From NCBI GenBank assembly GCA_037576215.1, contig JBANDB010000005.1, positions 3,162,001 through 3,226,000 on the forward strand: 64,000 nt of DNA, read 5' to 3'. Numbering within the stretch: position 1 is the first letter of the stretch; each line of letters opens with the position of its first letter. The position numbers were made by a program, and so were the translations under genes. This document shows positions 12,145 to 23,034 of this stretch, piece after piece. The notes under the pieces are model-generated. The model worked only from the letters and a program-made list of their open reading frames with translations. It did no database searches and had not been told where the DNA came from. The stretch is from Armillaria gallica (Eukaryota > Basidiomycota > Agaricomycetes > Agaricales > Physalacriaceae).

Positions 12145-13413
12145 ATGTCCGACGACTCGGATAGTATCGATGTTGTGTTCTTGCTGATGATTGCCTTGGT
12201 TTTGTGGGCTGTGTGGGCTGGATCGTGCAAGGAATCCAGCAGGTCTGAACAGTCCATCCTTCCGGTTCACCAGCCACAGCAATATCGACCGATATATCAG
12301 CCACCTCCGAGTCCACCGCCTCCATCACAAAGTTATCGATCATCACCATATACCCTTCTGGTTCATCAGCCAGAGCAACATCAACCAGTATATCAGCCAC
12401 CTCCTCATCAATCGCCTCCATCACAAAGTTATCAATCATCACCATATACCCCTCCAGCTCATCAGCCAGAGCAACGGCAACCAGTATTTCAGCTACCTCC
12501 TTATCGACTGCCTCCATCACAAAGCTACCGATCATCACCGCATAGACCACCATCACCACATGGACTGCCAACACACGAGGTATCACAGCTTCTTTCACAG
12601 TACTTCCCACTCGCTGAAATTTTTGAAATAGGACGACAACCAACAAGACCAGCTGAATGAATACGACGGCGGCCTTCGTGCACGCGCCAAGAAGGAGGGG
12701 GATGAAATGGCAAGATGCTTCATCGAAAGCCGTGAGGCTTATATTCGCGGGGATGGCGCTGCAGCCAAGGACCTCTCAAAACAAGGGAAAATTCATAAAC
12801 AGAAAATGGAACAGCTGAACAAAGAAGCGAGCAGCTGGATTTATCTTGGTCAGTTCTATGATCCGTCCCCTTTGTACTCAATGTGAATGCTCATTTCTTC
12901 GGTAGAAAAAAACCGTGTAAGCCGTTGCGCATCACGTTCGTTTAGGATACTAATCCTGTTATTCAGCATAGCAAACCTGGGGAGATAGACCTGCACGGCC
13001 TTTATGTCAAAGAAGCTATTGCATATACAGATGCTGCCCTCGAAGAGGCGAAGCTTCGAGGTGACTCTGAAATTAGGCTCATCGTTGGTACGTGCAGGTC
13101 ACGCAAAGACTTCCATTGAATCTGAAGTCTGTATTGTAGGTAAAGGGTTGCACTGTGAGGGTGGGGAAGCAAAATTAGGACCGGCTATTTCGGGCCTGAT
13201 GCGCAAGTATGTCAGCGTACATTCTGCGAGTAATCAAAGTTCGACTAACCTTCGTACAGATACCAGTTGCCCGCAGAGTTTGACCCCTTAAATTCCGGTG
13301 TTCTTGTCGTCGGGCTTAATGGAGACGCCCCGATCCGCCACCGCCAACATCTCAATTTTTCCCACCGTCGCTCTCGTCGCCATAGGCGACGAGTAGGCAA
13401 CATTGGAGCATAG
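12145..13413 (+). CDS. Smr-domain protein with DUF1771 and N-terminal membrane segment
   Basis: The spliced model is join(12145..12579, 12632..12848, 12906..12916, 12967..13087, 13140..13206, 13260..13413), giving 334 aa. All five introns are 50-57 nt with GT-AG ends and keep the frame. Residues 9-27 are hydrophobic (likely one membrane segment), followed by three 32-residue Pro/Gln/Ser repeats. From about 146 comes a DUF1771 region (LRARAKKEGDEMA, EQLNKEAS), then the Smr core with EIDLHG and GKGLHCEGG. Smr domains bind nucleic acid and often have endonuclease activity; the LDxHG-type motif is present as IDLHG. The last 35 residues are Arg-rich and unlike the usual ending just after VLVV, so the C-terminus may be altered. 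The 3' part of the gene is duplicated, inverted, on the right side of the window. Confidence 0.85.
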
Positions 13414-14190
13414 GAGAGCATGGAAACAATCCATATCTAACTCTACTGCAAAGACATGTACCAGTAATATCTCTCCCATGAAATGTAACCCGTATCCGCA
13501 AACCCACCAAAGAGAACCCCGAAAATGGACCAAATCTACAAAATACGAACTTGAAAGTGCAACATAGACCCGGCGTACGACACCCATCGAGTCCAAATCT
13601 CCTCCTCTATCTTTCTTTTTGTGATGTTTGTCTCCCCCAAATCAATCTCAGTTTCTGTCAGCTTCGTCGTATTTCGGCTGGTCGAAAAACTAATCGGAGA
13701 CTTTGACATCCACAAGTCGACTATTGAAAGCCGGCGGGATGAGGCCTGGGTGTATATCTATTGACAGGTCATTCGTTGCGTTTTTCGTGTGCTACGCAAC
13801 TTAATATACCACACGTACAACCGAAAATCAATATTACTAGATCAACCAGATTATTGACGATCGTGATTGATGACAAGTATTGCATTCTGTATAATTAGGC
13901 TAGAATCAAACGTAGATATCGGATCGAACTCTCTTTTCGTCTCCCCATCATCGATCCTAGTCTGTTCACCCAGCGAAAGTTTTCTTCATTCGAAGACACC
14001 CACGCTTACAGAAGCTCCTTTCGCTCGTCAGCATTTGGCGGAGACTCCTACATGCAACGGTCGCGGCTCCTCGATTTGAACGGCGCTTGGACGACATGTC
14101 AGCGAGATAACTTTGGGGAGAGATGGGTAAAGAGGAAGGCAGGTGGAGGACCGGCCAGCGGGAAGACGCTTAGCTTCGCTCATGTCGTCG

Positions 14191-14883
14191 TCATCTGGCC
14201 TCGAATTTCCATACAGTTATGGTGTTGGAACTTGCGACTCGACAAAGCTGGGGGTCAGATGTTAACAGGTTGACGCGGACATTTACTAGTGGGACGTCGT
14301 GGAAGAGAGAGAAGGAGCAGTTTAGGCGTAGAACTTTTGCGGGGTGAATTAGCAGATTCTGAATGTCATTTTCCGTGAGGGAACTCACGGTAGCATATGG
14401 TCGGGCTAGGCAGCTCAGCAATATGTCCGCATTCCTGTGCTAATCCGCTGCGACACGCGGTATCGACTCGGACAAGGATATCCTTGCCTCCGTTACAGAA
14501 TTCACGATCTTGGGGTTGGTGGACACTTCGCCTGTCAGAGTCAGCTGGATTGAAAGTGTAGGACGGCCGTAAGCTTCGGTGGATTTGTGCTAGGCAGGGT
14601 GCAGAACTTGTCGTGAAATAGAGTGGATATAAAGGCTAGCACGTTGTGGTCGAAGCTTGAAGAACCTGTTGTACGGACATCGCTCATCGCTGTCTGCTTG
14701 GGAAGCTGAGCCTCGTATCTGGGGACATTGAACCGCGGCGGCACGGTGGGGAGAATAGCGAACGGCGTAGTATTTGATGGTGAGATTCTCGTCTTGGAAA
14801 GTTTCGGCGGTACAGAACACGGCAACTGTGGTAGATGCAAGTAATGTCAATAAAAGTCAGCGAGATGAGAATGGTCGACGTAC
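14191..14883 (-). pseudogene. Family gene fragment, minus half of copy B
   Basis: After the module at 14,826-14,883 the minus strand reads in one frame through peptides ending near PRFNVPRYEAQLPKQTA and stops. Further on, 14,191-14,421 encodes NVRVNLLT...CRVASSNTITVWKFEAR, conserved in copies A and C. Conservation of these peptides between diverged copies indicates past coding function. The product is unknown. Confidence 0.4.
14826..14883 (-). other. Recurrent intron-like module 6
   Basis: Minus-strand 58-nt segment, GTACGTCGACC at its start, CGCTGAC inside and CCACAG at its end. Confidence 0.55.
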
Positions 14884-15703
14884 TCAAGGACACGGTCAGC
14901 CCTCCCGTCCCTCTCTACGCCTGGAAAATGCCAGATTCTGTTCCTTGCTTCTTAGGCCATCCTCTGTATGTCGACGCGTCGGCTATGCGAGCCTAGTCTG
15001 AGCGTCGTTCAGATTGAGGAGCGGCTATCGTTGGGGATGCAAAGTCGAGGAGTCGCCGCACCAAGAAACCAAACGAGGCTTGGAGGAAGAGCTTTTGTTG
15101 CGTACGTGTCCAGACGAGGAGAGCAGTAGGCGTGCGCGTGCTCGTAGTCGGATGGAGAGGGCAATCCGAAACTCCGATCACAGCTTTCCTTCCATCTCCC
15201 ACCGTCATCGAGGACTACATCAACGGCACCCTCGCCTGTTCACCTCCTCTGAAGCATGCACAAAGGCCCTTCCCGAGTAGCTCCGAATCGCCATCAACGC
15301 AATGGAAGGGAGGGAGGCGTAGGACTGGCCGTGGGTAGGAAGAGAAGGGCGTGTCCATGATCATCGCTCACTGTTTGCCATCCTCTCTCTGTCCTTTACG
15401 CCAAGTCAACCATCCGCCTCTTGATCCACGTGCCATGGAAGACTGTACCAGCCGTCGGTCGTCTTCATACCAATGCCTCCCTCTGACGTACGTTTATGGC
15501 TTCCGGCGACGACCTGATTGGCCCACATGCGACGAGAATCCGAAAGCAAAAGACATGGCAGAGCGCATGGAGTGTGTGGCTTTCTTCTCAACGGACCATG
15601 GCTACAAACATCACCCTTATGCTAATCACCAGCAGTCAGTGAAGGGAGCGAGTGCTGCCAGGGTCGCGTCGCTGTCATCCAGTGTGTTACGGACGTCTTC
15701 AGG

Positions 15704-15763
15704 GTATGTCTACAGTCGTCATCTCGAACGCCGAACTCATATAGACGTGATTGTTTTCTGCAG
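15704..15763 (+). other. Recurrent intron-like module 7
   Basis: Plus-strand 60-nt segment, GTATGTCTAC at its start and TTCTGCAG at its end. Counterpart of 2,121-2,180 and of the inverted 50,422-50,481. Confidence 0.55.
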
Positions 15764-16377
15764 TCTGTTCGTCGGGAGGAGAGCAATCCTTCGTCGATGA
15801 ATGACTCCAAGGAGAGCCTGTTTGTCAGCAATGTCATCGGAGCCCTCAGCGCCATTCCGTCGTGCCCGTCTCTTCATCTTCCTTCTCTGCTTCCTTCCTA
15901 GTTCACCTTCACCTACACTCCCTGGAACCCCGATGCACAAGATCCTCACTACCCGAGAACACGTACTTCCTTCTGGGCGGCGGTGGCTGGAATGTGCGGC
16001 TTGACTCCAGAGCAGGAATATCAACAACTCAGAAAATTTATTACTCCGCTATCCACTTCATATGTTTCGTATGGCGCATACAAGCAGGCCGTCCCATTAT
16101 TTCTTTCCGTCCAATTCTGTATGCATATTGGAGGTTCGGAGCTCGAGTTGCAACATCATTCCTTACCCCGCTCGTCTTCCACCGAGTCTACACGAAGACA
16201 CCGTTACGATTAGTCCAAAGTTGGTTTCAATACCGGAGATGAGATGGTCTGTCTCGATTCCCAGGAAGGAAGGAACTCGTTTCCTCTTGATTTCGCGTCT
16301 GGTAACGAGAAGGGGACGCATCACCCTCATCTACGGTATTCGTTGCGCCCCGACCTGACTTGGCCGCTGTGGCCATT

Positions 16378-17397
16378 CACTGCTGGGGCCGGTAGATTTT
16401 TAGCACGGGAAAAGGAGATCTGAAAATGTTGTGACTTTTCCGGACATTTTCATATGAGTAAAATGGATTCTGTAAAATTAGAAGGAAAAGTAGCTCTTTT
16501 TGGTCATGTTTTAGGACAAGTAGACGAACACCTTTTTAGGACATTTTCCGGATAGGAAGAGGGACAATAAAAGAAATCTTTTCTCAACTGTGCTGTACCT
16601 ACAAATAGAAGTGTGTTTACGGCTTGCAAAAGAATAGCTTTTCACAACCAATTTTGAACCTGGAAAAGAAGGACTATAAAATTTGTTGAAAAAGAAAACC
16701 TTTTTCGTCATATTGTCCTTACATAAAAACCAGAAATTTGCAGGTAAGAAAAAGGTAATGTAAAAGAAGTCATTTTCATTTAGGTTTACAAGCAGTAAAA
16801 GACATCGCGCGCTGAGGGACTCGCTCCGTGTGCGCTGAGGGACTCTGCGAGTCTCGAGAGGGACACAGCGATACCCTCAGCCGATGAGGGTCTCAGTGTG
16901 TGCCGATTAATGGTCGGGTACGCCATGATGACATCACCAACATGCTTACCTCCCTCCATGATCATCTCCCAGCAGGACACTCGGCATGTCCTGGTGTTTA
17001 GTCCCAGCTCGGTGCTGTGGCTGTTCCTTGCTCTCCTCGCTGTTGTCCTTGCTCTCGTTTATCCATTGATGCGGAACACCCTCGTACCACCAAGATAGCG
17101 CGCTATAGCCTATCGATAACAAGTTGCCAGTGTCACTCACTTTTCTTGCCTTGGACTTCCACTAATGAATATTAACTACAGATTATACTATTGTACAGAG
17201 GTAATTGCTTACCTTTTTCTGTGTAGTCCCGCCCTAGTTTTGGTCTGGATGGATACGGGGTTGGCTTACGGGTTTCAGAGAACGTTCAAGGTGCGTATGC
17301 TACACCGTCCAGTTTTCCTTACGAGCTAACATCTACAAATAGATTCATACTCCTCTACACCTGCGGCTCACATGTTGCAATCTCAGCCAGGAATTTT
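16378..17397 (+). repeat. Left arm of CACTA-like element
   Basis: 1,020-bp arm, nearly identical to the reverse complement of 18,492-18,947 joined to 43,554-44,118. Two short open frames inside are not supported as genes. Confidence 0.85.
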
Positions 17398-18491
17398 TGA
17401 GGAACTGGACGATCTCAAATCTACGGACCGTAGCGGACCTGATGCTGACTCCTCTGGGGTTGGAAGGATGGCGAATGGTATATAATCCAATCTGAGTCTC
17501 TATTCACCTCCTGCTGTTCCATACACCTGCACTAGCTGAGCTGAGGTCAAAGGCTGTGGGGACAGGATGGCAGCGAACATGTATCGGTCCTGTCACGGTG
17601 TGAATGATGGATAGAAAGATAGCCTGGAAGCTGAGGTTCAGAATACATGACAGTGTAAGCTGTTCAACTTGAATTAGACATCCAGCAAAAAGAATTGTAT
17701 TGTACACATTTGGCAACCCTGATATCACCGTAGATTACATAGTATATGTATGTATCACAGATATATTCAATCCGATTCCTGACGGTCCCCATCGTGTGGG
17801 GATACACATCCGGGTGTTACAGCCTGCGGACTCGATGAGCTATACAGTCATAATACGACAGATAAATTTCGACGGACCTGTGATGATAACTTGATATCAG
17901 CATTGGGCGTTCGGCATTAAAGCATGTTGGATGGACGACACGGTGAGGAGAGCAAGAAAAAGGCGCAGCACCAAGCTAGGACCTAGACACAGAGAAGAGA
18001 ACAGTCGCAGCACTGAGCTGGGACTGAATGCAGGACACACCGAGTGTCCCGCTGGGAGATGGTGGGAGGAGGTAGAAAAAAGTGGAGAAGATACGATGAC
18101 TGGTCATGATGTCATCATCATCATTATACGTCTCGCTCGAGCCAGTGGAAGACATCAAACTAAGCCCAGGAGTATCGCAGACATGGAACGAAGTATCTGT
18201 GGCAAGGTGGGTGTGCAAGGAGGGTCATCAATGGGCACAAGCTGCTGCTAGCCTGAACAGTGCTTGGTCGAGGGACGAGTGGTGCAGAGGGTACTGTGTC
18301 TGTAAGGGAGGTCGTCATGGAGGAGATACTGACCAGAGTCGACACTCTCAATTAGTAGATATGTCAGCACTTAATGGTGTTTGGCCAGAAGAACAATATT
18401 AGCAAAGGTGTGAAGACGATTGAACGAGAAGAGAGATGGCTTAAGATTAAAATGACTCGACGATGTCGTACTGGGTGCGCGCGGCAGCAGG
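17398..18491. other. Central segment of CACTA-like element
   Basis: No transposase or recognisable gene. The part at about 17,940-18,090 is a diverged extra copy of the arm segment 18,830-18,945 (shared words include GCACCAAGCT, GAGTGTCC and GCTGGGAGATG), so the centre itself contains duplicated arm material. Confidence 0.5.
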
Positions 18492-18947
18492 AAAATTCCT
18501 GGCTGAGATTGCAATGTGCGAGCTGTGGGTGTAGAGGAGTATGAATCTATTTGTAGATGTTAGCTCATAAGGAAAACTGGATGGTGTAGCATACGCACCT
18601 TGAACGTTCTCCAAAACCCATAAGCCAACCCCGTATCCATCCAGACCAAAACTAGGGCGGGACTACACAGAAAAAGGTAAGCAATTACCTCTGTACAATA
18701 GTATAATCTGTAGTTAATATTCATTAGCGGAAGTCCAAGGCAAGAAAAGTGAGTGACACTGGCAACTTGTTATCGATAGGCTATAGCGCGCTATCTTGGT
18801 GGTACGAGGGTGTTCCGCATCAATGGATAAACGAGAGCAAGGATGACAGCGAGGAGAGCAAGGAACAGCCACAGCACCAAGCTGGGACTAAACACCAGGA
18901 CATGCCGAGTGTCCTGCTGGGAGATGATCATGGAGGGAGGTAAGCAT
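18492..18947 (-). repeat. Right arm of CACTA-like element, inner part
   Basis: Inverted match to the inner part of the left arm. It is interrupted at 18,948 by gypsy element 1; the arm resumes at 43,554. Confidence 0.85.
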
Positions 18948-19869
18948 TGATACGCCTGCCGGGCGTACACCCTTCAAAAACGCGTGTAATTTAACATTTC
19001 CAGGCAATACAACAGTATTACCTTGTACCAATCAGTAAGATACTGAAAGAAAGTAACACATTGTAAAGAAAGATGTCCACCTGGTAACTTCAAAACAGGC
19101 TGATCCAACGCTTGAATAGAAGATCAGTATTCTACCCGGTCGACCGAGGTTCCAGGTTTGTGACTCATATAGTGTAATCACCCGGCATTCTGGCAGAAGT
19201 TATCCGATCGCCTGGTAATGATCTAGTACAATCAATCGACCAGGTAGCCGCGGATGAGATAATATCTGCCAGGTAGAGCATTTATCCTCACCAGGCTGGG
19301 TCAGCAAGCATATTAGTCAGTAGTGAAAAGGCTTGGTAATAGTGTATCAGTAGGATAGTATAAATACAGGTCATGTATCTAGTGGGGGATCAGGTTTCTG
19401 ACCCCCGGAATGCTACCAGGCGAATAGTACGGGTTTAATTGGTTAAGAGCTTCGAGTCGTAGACTCACCTGGAATAGAAAGTTTGTGACCTGGTCACTCT
19501 GTGTGCAAGAACCGACAAGCAAGCAAACAGTATTAAGCTAGAAACAGAAAGTCAGACCCGAGAAACAGTTCAGAACCAGTCAGTGTGTTTTAAGTCGCAA
19601 CCAGGCGCAATGTATCAGTATTGAAACTGCACCAGGCAGTTATTCTGTATCAGTTTAAAGTTTGTGTTTAGTAACACATCAAACTTAGAGTGGACATTGC
19701 AATATATTCTTTATACAAATCATATTCATTGCACCCGGAACTAGTTAACTACAGTACAAAGCATTGTAACTTGGTATAACATACCTCCCTTCGAACCGCA
19801 ATTACTGAGTGTTTGTGTGGTGTTTAGTGTGTAGCACTTTGCATTCATATAGGCGCTCAGCACCTTTCA
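18948..19869 (+). repeat. 5' LTR of gypsy element 1
   Basis: 922 bp, TG...CA ends. A TATAAATA box lies at 19,359-19,366 and probably drives element transcription. Partner of 42,595-43,549. Confidence 0.9.
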
Positions 19870-19871
19870 TC

Positions 19872-19889
19872 TGGAGCCCACTGCAAGGG
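19872..19889 (+). promoter_or_regulatory. Putative primer-binding site of gypsy element 1
   Basis: Starts TGGAGCCC two bases after the 5' LTR, as expected for pairing with a tRNA 3' CCA end. The tRNA was not identified. Confidence 0.45.
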
Positions 19890-19989
19890 GGGGTTTATAT
19901 CTAGATTCGAAACTTTGTATTGAACGTAACAGTTCTACAACCTGGAAGATGATTCCCATCTTCAACCCGATCTGAATAGTGCCCAATCG

Positions 19990-22900
19990 TTGTGGCGAGC
20001 TGCACGAGAAGCACGAAAGCATAGAGCAGAACAAGAGGCAGCTGAGCGTAGAACACTCCACGAAGCTGAAGTAGCAGCTGGTATAGTTCCGCTTGTAACA
20101 TGGAAAAGAATAAGAACAGAACCTTGGGACATAGAAGCTGAGATTGAAGCGAACATTGCTGAAGCAGCTTTGGAACACGCAAGGATCGAAAGAGAATTGC
20201 ACAACGCCTCCCTGGAACCTACCCTATCGAGTTTGACTTTTCCTGGTAGCGCTAGGCCAGTATCCAACTTTAGTTCAAACTCAAACTCACAACCTCAACA
20301 GAATCACCCACCCCCGCAGACATTAAACATGGCTGCCAAGCGACAGATGCCGATAGAGTCATCGAGAGATGCACCCAGGCTAGAGACTTCGAATCCCCGG
20401 GCAATCCGAAAACATTTCAGGATCTTAGAAGGAATGTTTAAGACCCATGAAGGAGCGACCACAGATGATGAGAAGAAAGACTGGGCTGTACGCTACACCG
20501 ATACAGACATCGAAGATCAGTGGAGAGCGTTTCCTACATTCGAATCCGGGAAGACCTGGAAAGAATTTAAGGACGAAGTAATGTGCAGCTATGATGGCGC
20601 TGCAGAGGATGATGAAGATGCATGCAAAGGGCTTCTTAAAGTAGCCCATAAGTACAAGAGAGAAGGTATCATGGACTCTGCCGATTACTTAAATTATCGA
20701 CAAGAGTTCCAGGCCAAAAGTAAGCAGGTCATTAAGGAGAACTTGATGTCCAACCTGGACCTGGTGAAACTGTTCATCTCGCCTTTCGAGCCAGAAATTT
20801 TGTGGAAGTGTATGAAAGATTGCTTGAGTAGTCTTCCAGTGGCTGCGGCTACTACGACTAACCCGGCGAGAAATGCACGTGATCCCTGGGTATTGGAAGA
20901 TGTATTCGATGCTGGAACCTGGGTATTGAAGGGACCAGGCGCTGTTTACAATGACATATTTGATAGTGCTTTACCAGTAGTGCCTAGTACCACTAAAGCG
21001 GAAGCTCCGAGCGTGCCAGCGAACAGAGGCATAATAACTTACAAGAAGGAACCTGCTAAGGCTGAGTTGCCAGAAGAAATGAATAGCTTCTTGGCCACGA
21101 TGGCTGATAGTAACAGGCTCATTGTGAAGTTGCTGGAGACTAGTGCTTCATCACAAAGTAAGAGAGATGAGGAGTTACACAAGATGTTGGCGCAGATTAA
21201 GACCCAACCAAAGATCACTCAATCTGTGCCCGTCCAAAGTACTCATGGCCAGTATGGCAGTAACGTGCCTGGTAACTGTCATTTCTATGAGACGCCTGGA
21301 CATTTCCAGGTAGATTGTCCCTACAAGCTAGAGATGATTACTACCGGGGAACTAGTTCATGTACCAGGTACGCAGAATATGTACAGGTTACGGGACAGGA
21401 ATCCTCCACTGAAAGAACCTGCCGGGATGAGCCCAAGAGCAAGGATTCAACATTATTACGAATCGTGTAAGGCTTCTGGATCTAACACTGTTGGACAGAC
21501 CTATATCGCAGCCCCGCAATTGTTGGGCCCAGTGCCTCAGTACGTTATGTCTCACCAAATAGCGGAAGAGAAAGAGGATATCAGCTACTTGAAGAACATG
21601 CTTGAGAAGTTGGTACAACAAACCTCGCACATGGCACCAGAGAAAGTTGATCAGTACCTGGAAGGACCACAATGGGAATCTGTTGTGAAAACCAGAGGCC
21701 AACGATGGCAAGAGGCTAGCCAGGCTAATGAACCTTCACAAGATACCCAGGATTTTCGTAAACGTTCAATGAAGGCAGGAGAGCACCATAAAAAGGCCGC
21801 AGTAGTGACCGGGCTAGGTGACTCTTCACCAGAGGACGTAAACCAAAACCAAAAGCGAGGAGCAGAGGCGGAGAACTGGCGATCACACCCAAAATTGCAA
21901 AGCAAATATACCCCTAGTTTTAGTAGTGATAATGATGAAAACCTTGTACCTGGCAATCAAGACATGGGCGATCGGCCACGATCAAGTCCCCCAGTAATCT
22001 CGACGACCGGGAACGATGGTTACCTTGAACCCGAAAATCCATATGCTGCAGTACCTGATGTGACCTTGCTCCCCTCTCTGGGACGAGTTGAGAAATTCTC
22101 TGTCTTACCAGGTGAAGTTAGGAAAGAGCCGGCTTACAGAAAGAAAGTAGAAGCGCAGTCAGGGGACTTAGAAAAGGAAGTCTGGGACCAAATGATGAAG
22201 GCTCCCATTACTCTTACTGCAGAACATTGGCTGGCATCGTCACCAGGTGCTAGGCAAAAGATGAAAACCTATGTCATGCCTAAGAGGATTCCTACCAGTA
22301 AAGTACTTCTGGAGGATGTCACTGATGCCAAAGATGATGAAAAACCGGAAGAACCTAGAGTACCTTTGGGATCGGTAGCCAATATTTTGGAGCCTGGTCT
22401 GGAGAACTGTATCAGAATTGAAGACCTACCGGTTGAATGCAGCTTCTATGTAACCACAATGCGGCAAGGTCTTGTCCCAGAAGGGTCAACTATTATTAGT
22501 GATCCAATAGTCCAGTACCTGGAGTCTATTCCGGAAGGCGAAAAGCCCAGGACAGTGGTAGTCGTAGCTTCGTCCTCACAGTCTTTACGGTCAGTCTACC
22601 CGTTGGTCTCAGGGAGAAAGAAGTTAGAGTGTCTTTGCGACTCCAGGTCACAAATCGTGTCGTGTTCAGCCAACCTGGCTAAGCAGATGGGATGGGAATA
22701 CGACCCAGATATCTATATTTTGATGGAAAGCGCGAATAGAGGAGTTGAGAAGTCATTAGGACTAGTGAAGAATGTGGCCTTCTTGTTTGGGGAGGTCACC
22801 GTGTACCTGCAAGTTCATGTACTCACCAACCCAGCGTACGATTTATTGCTTGGTAGACCATTTGACACTTTAACTTCGAGTGAAGTAAAGAACTCATCAG

Positions 22901-23034
22901 ATGGTGACCAGACAATGATTCTTATGGATCCCAATACTAAGAAACGGACCCTGGTACATACTTACCCAAGAGGACAAGCTCCAGCAGTACTCCAAAGGGA
23001 GCCCATGACGGGTTTTCAGAGCTTGAAGATCTGA
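19990..23034 (+). pseudogene. Gag-protease region of gypsy element 1
   Basis: An open frame of 1,014 codons. The frame is open from about 19,930 but its first ATG is at 20,329, so the true start is unclear. The N-terminal part is charged and helical. A zinc-knuckle relic lies at about residue 430 (C-X2-Y-X4-H-X4-C; the second Cys is replaced by Tyr). A retropepsin-like domain follows at about 880-960 with CDSRSQI where DSG is expected, then LLLGRPF. The D-S-R change fits CCGGG to CCAGG, a CpG transition. The frame ends in QSLKI where the pol frame continues EDLIPD, so a one-base deletion near 23,025 separates gag-pro from pol. Protein processing is probably lost. Confidence 0.8.

Larger units (their letters stand above)
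12917..16360 (+). repeat. Left arm of an inverted segmental duplication (copy B of the family)
   Basis: From intron 3 of the Smr gene rightward, the sequence reappears in inverted order at about 49,830-54,119. Matching landmarks are Smr exons 4-6, the segment near 13,960-14,210 (right 52,030-52,200), near 15,000-15,240 (right 50,830-51,100) and near 16,000-16,355 (right 49,830-50,170). Similarity ends about 20 bp before the CACTA-like insertion at 16,378. The part beyond 13,420 is a member of the dispersed gene-fragment family: a minus-strand fragment at 14,190-14,890 and a plus-strand fragment at 15,000-15,900. The arms are clearly diverged, so the duplication is not recent. Confidence 0.75.

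Noticed and set aside
12092..12646. Minus-strand frame of 184 codons opposite the Smr gene
   Set aside because: Antisense shadow of the Pro/Gln repeat exon; the plus-strand model has domains and splice sites.
13288..13596. Pair of similar 102-codon frames at 13,288-13,596 and 52,869-53,177
   Set aside because: Their similarity comes from the inverted duplication; they are antisense to Smr exon 6 and its flank, with no independent support.
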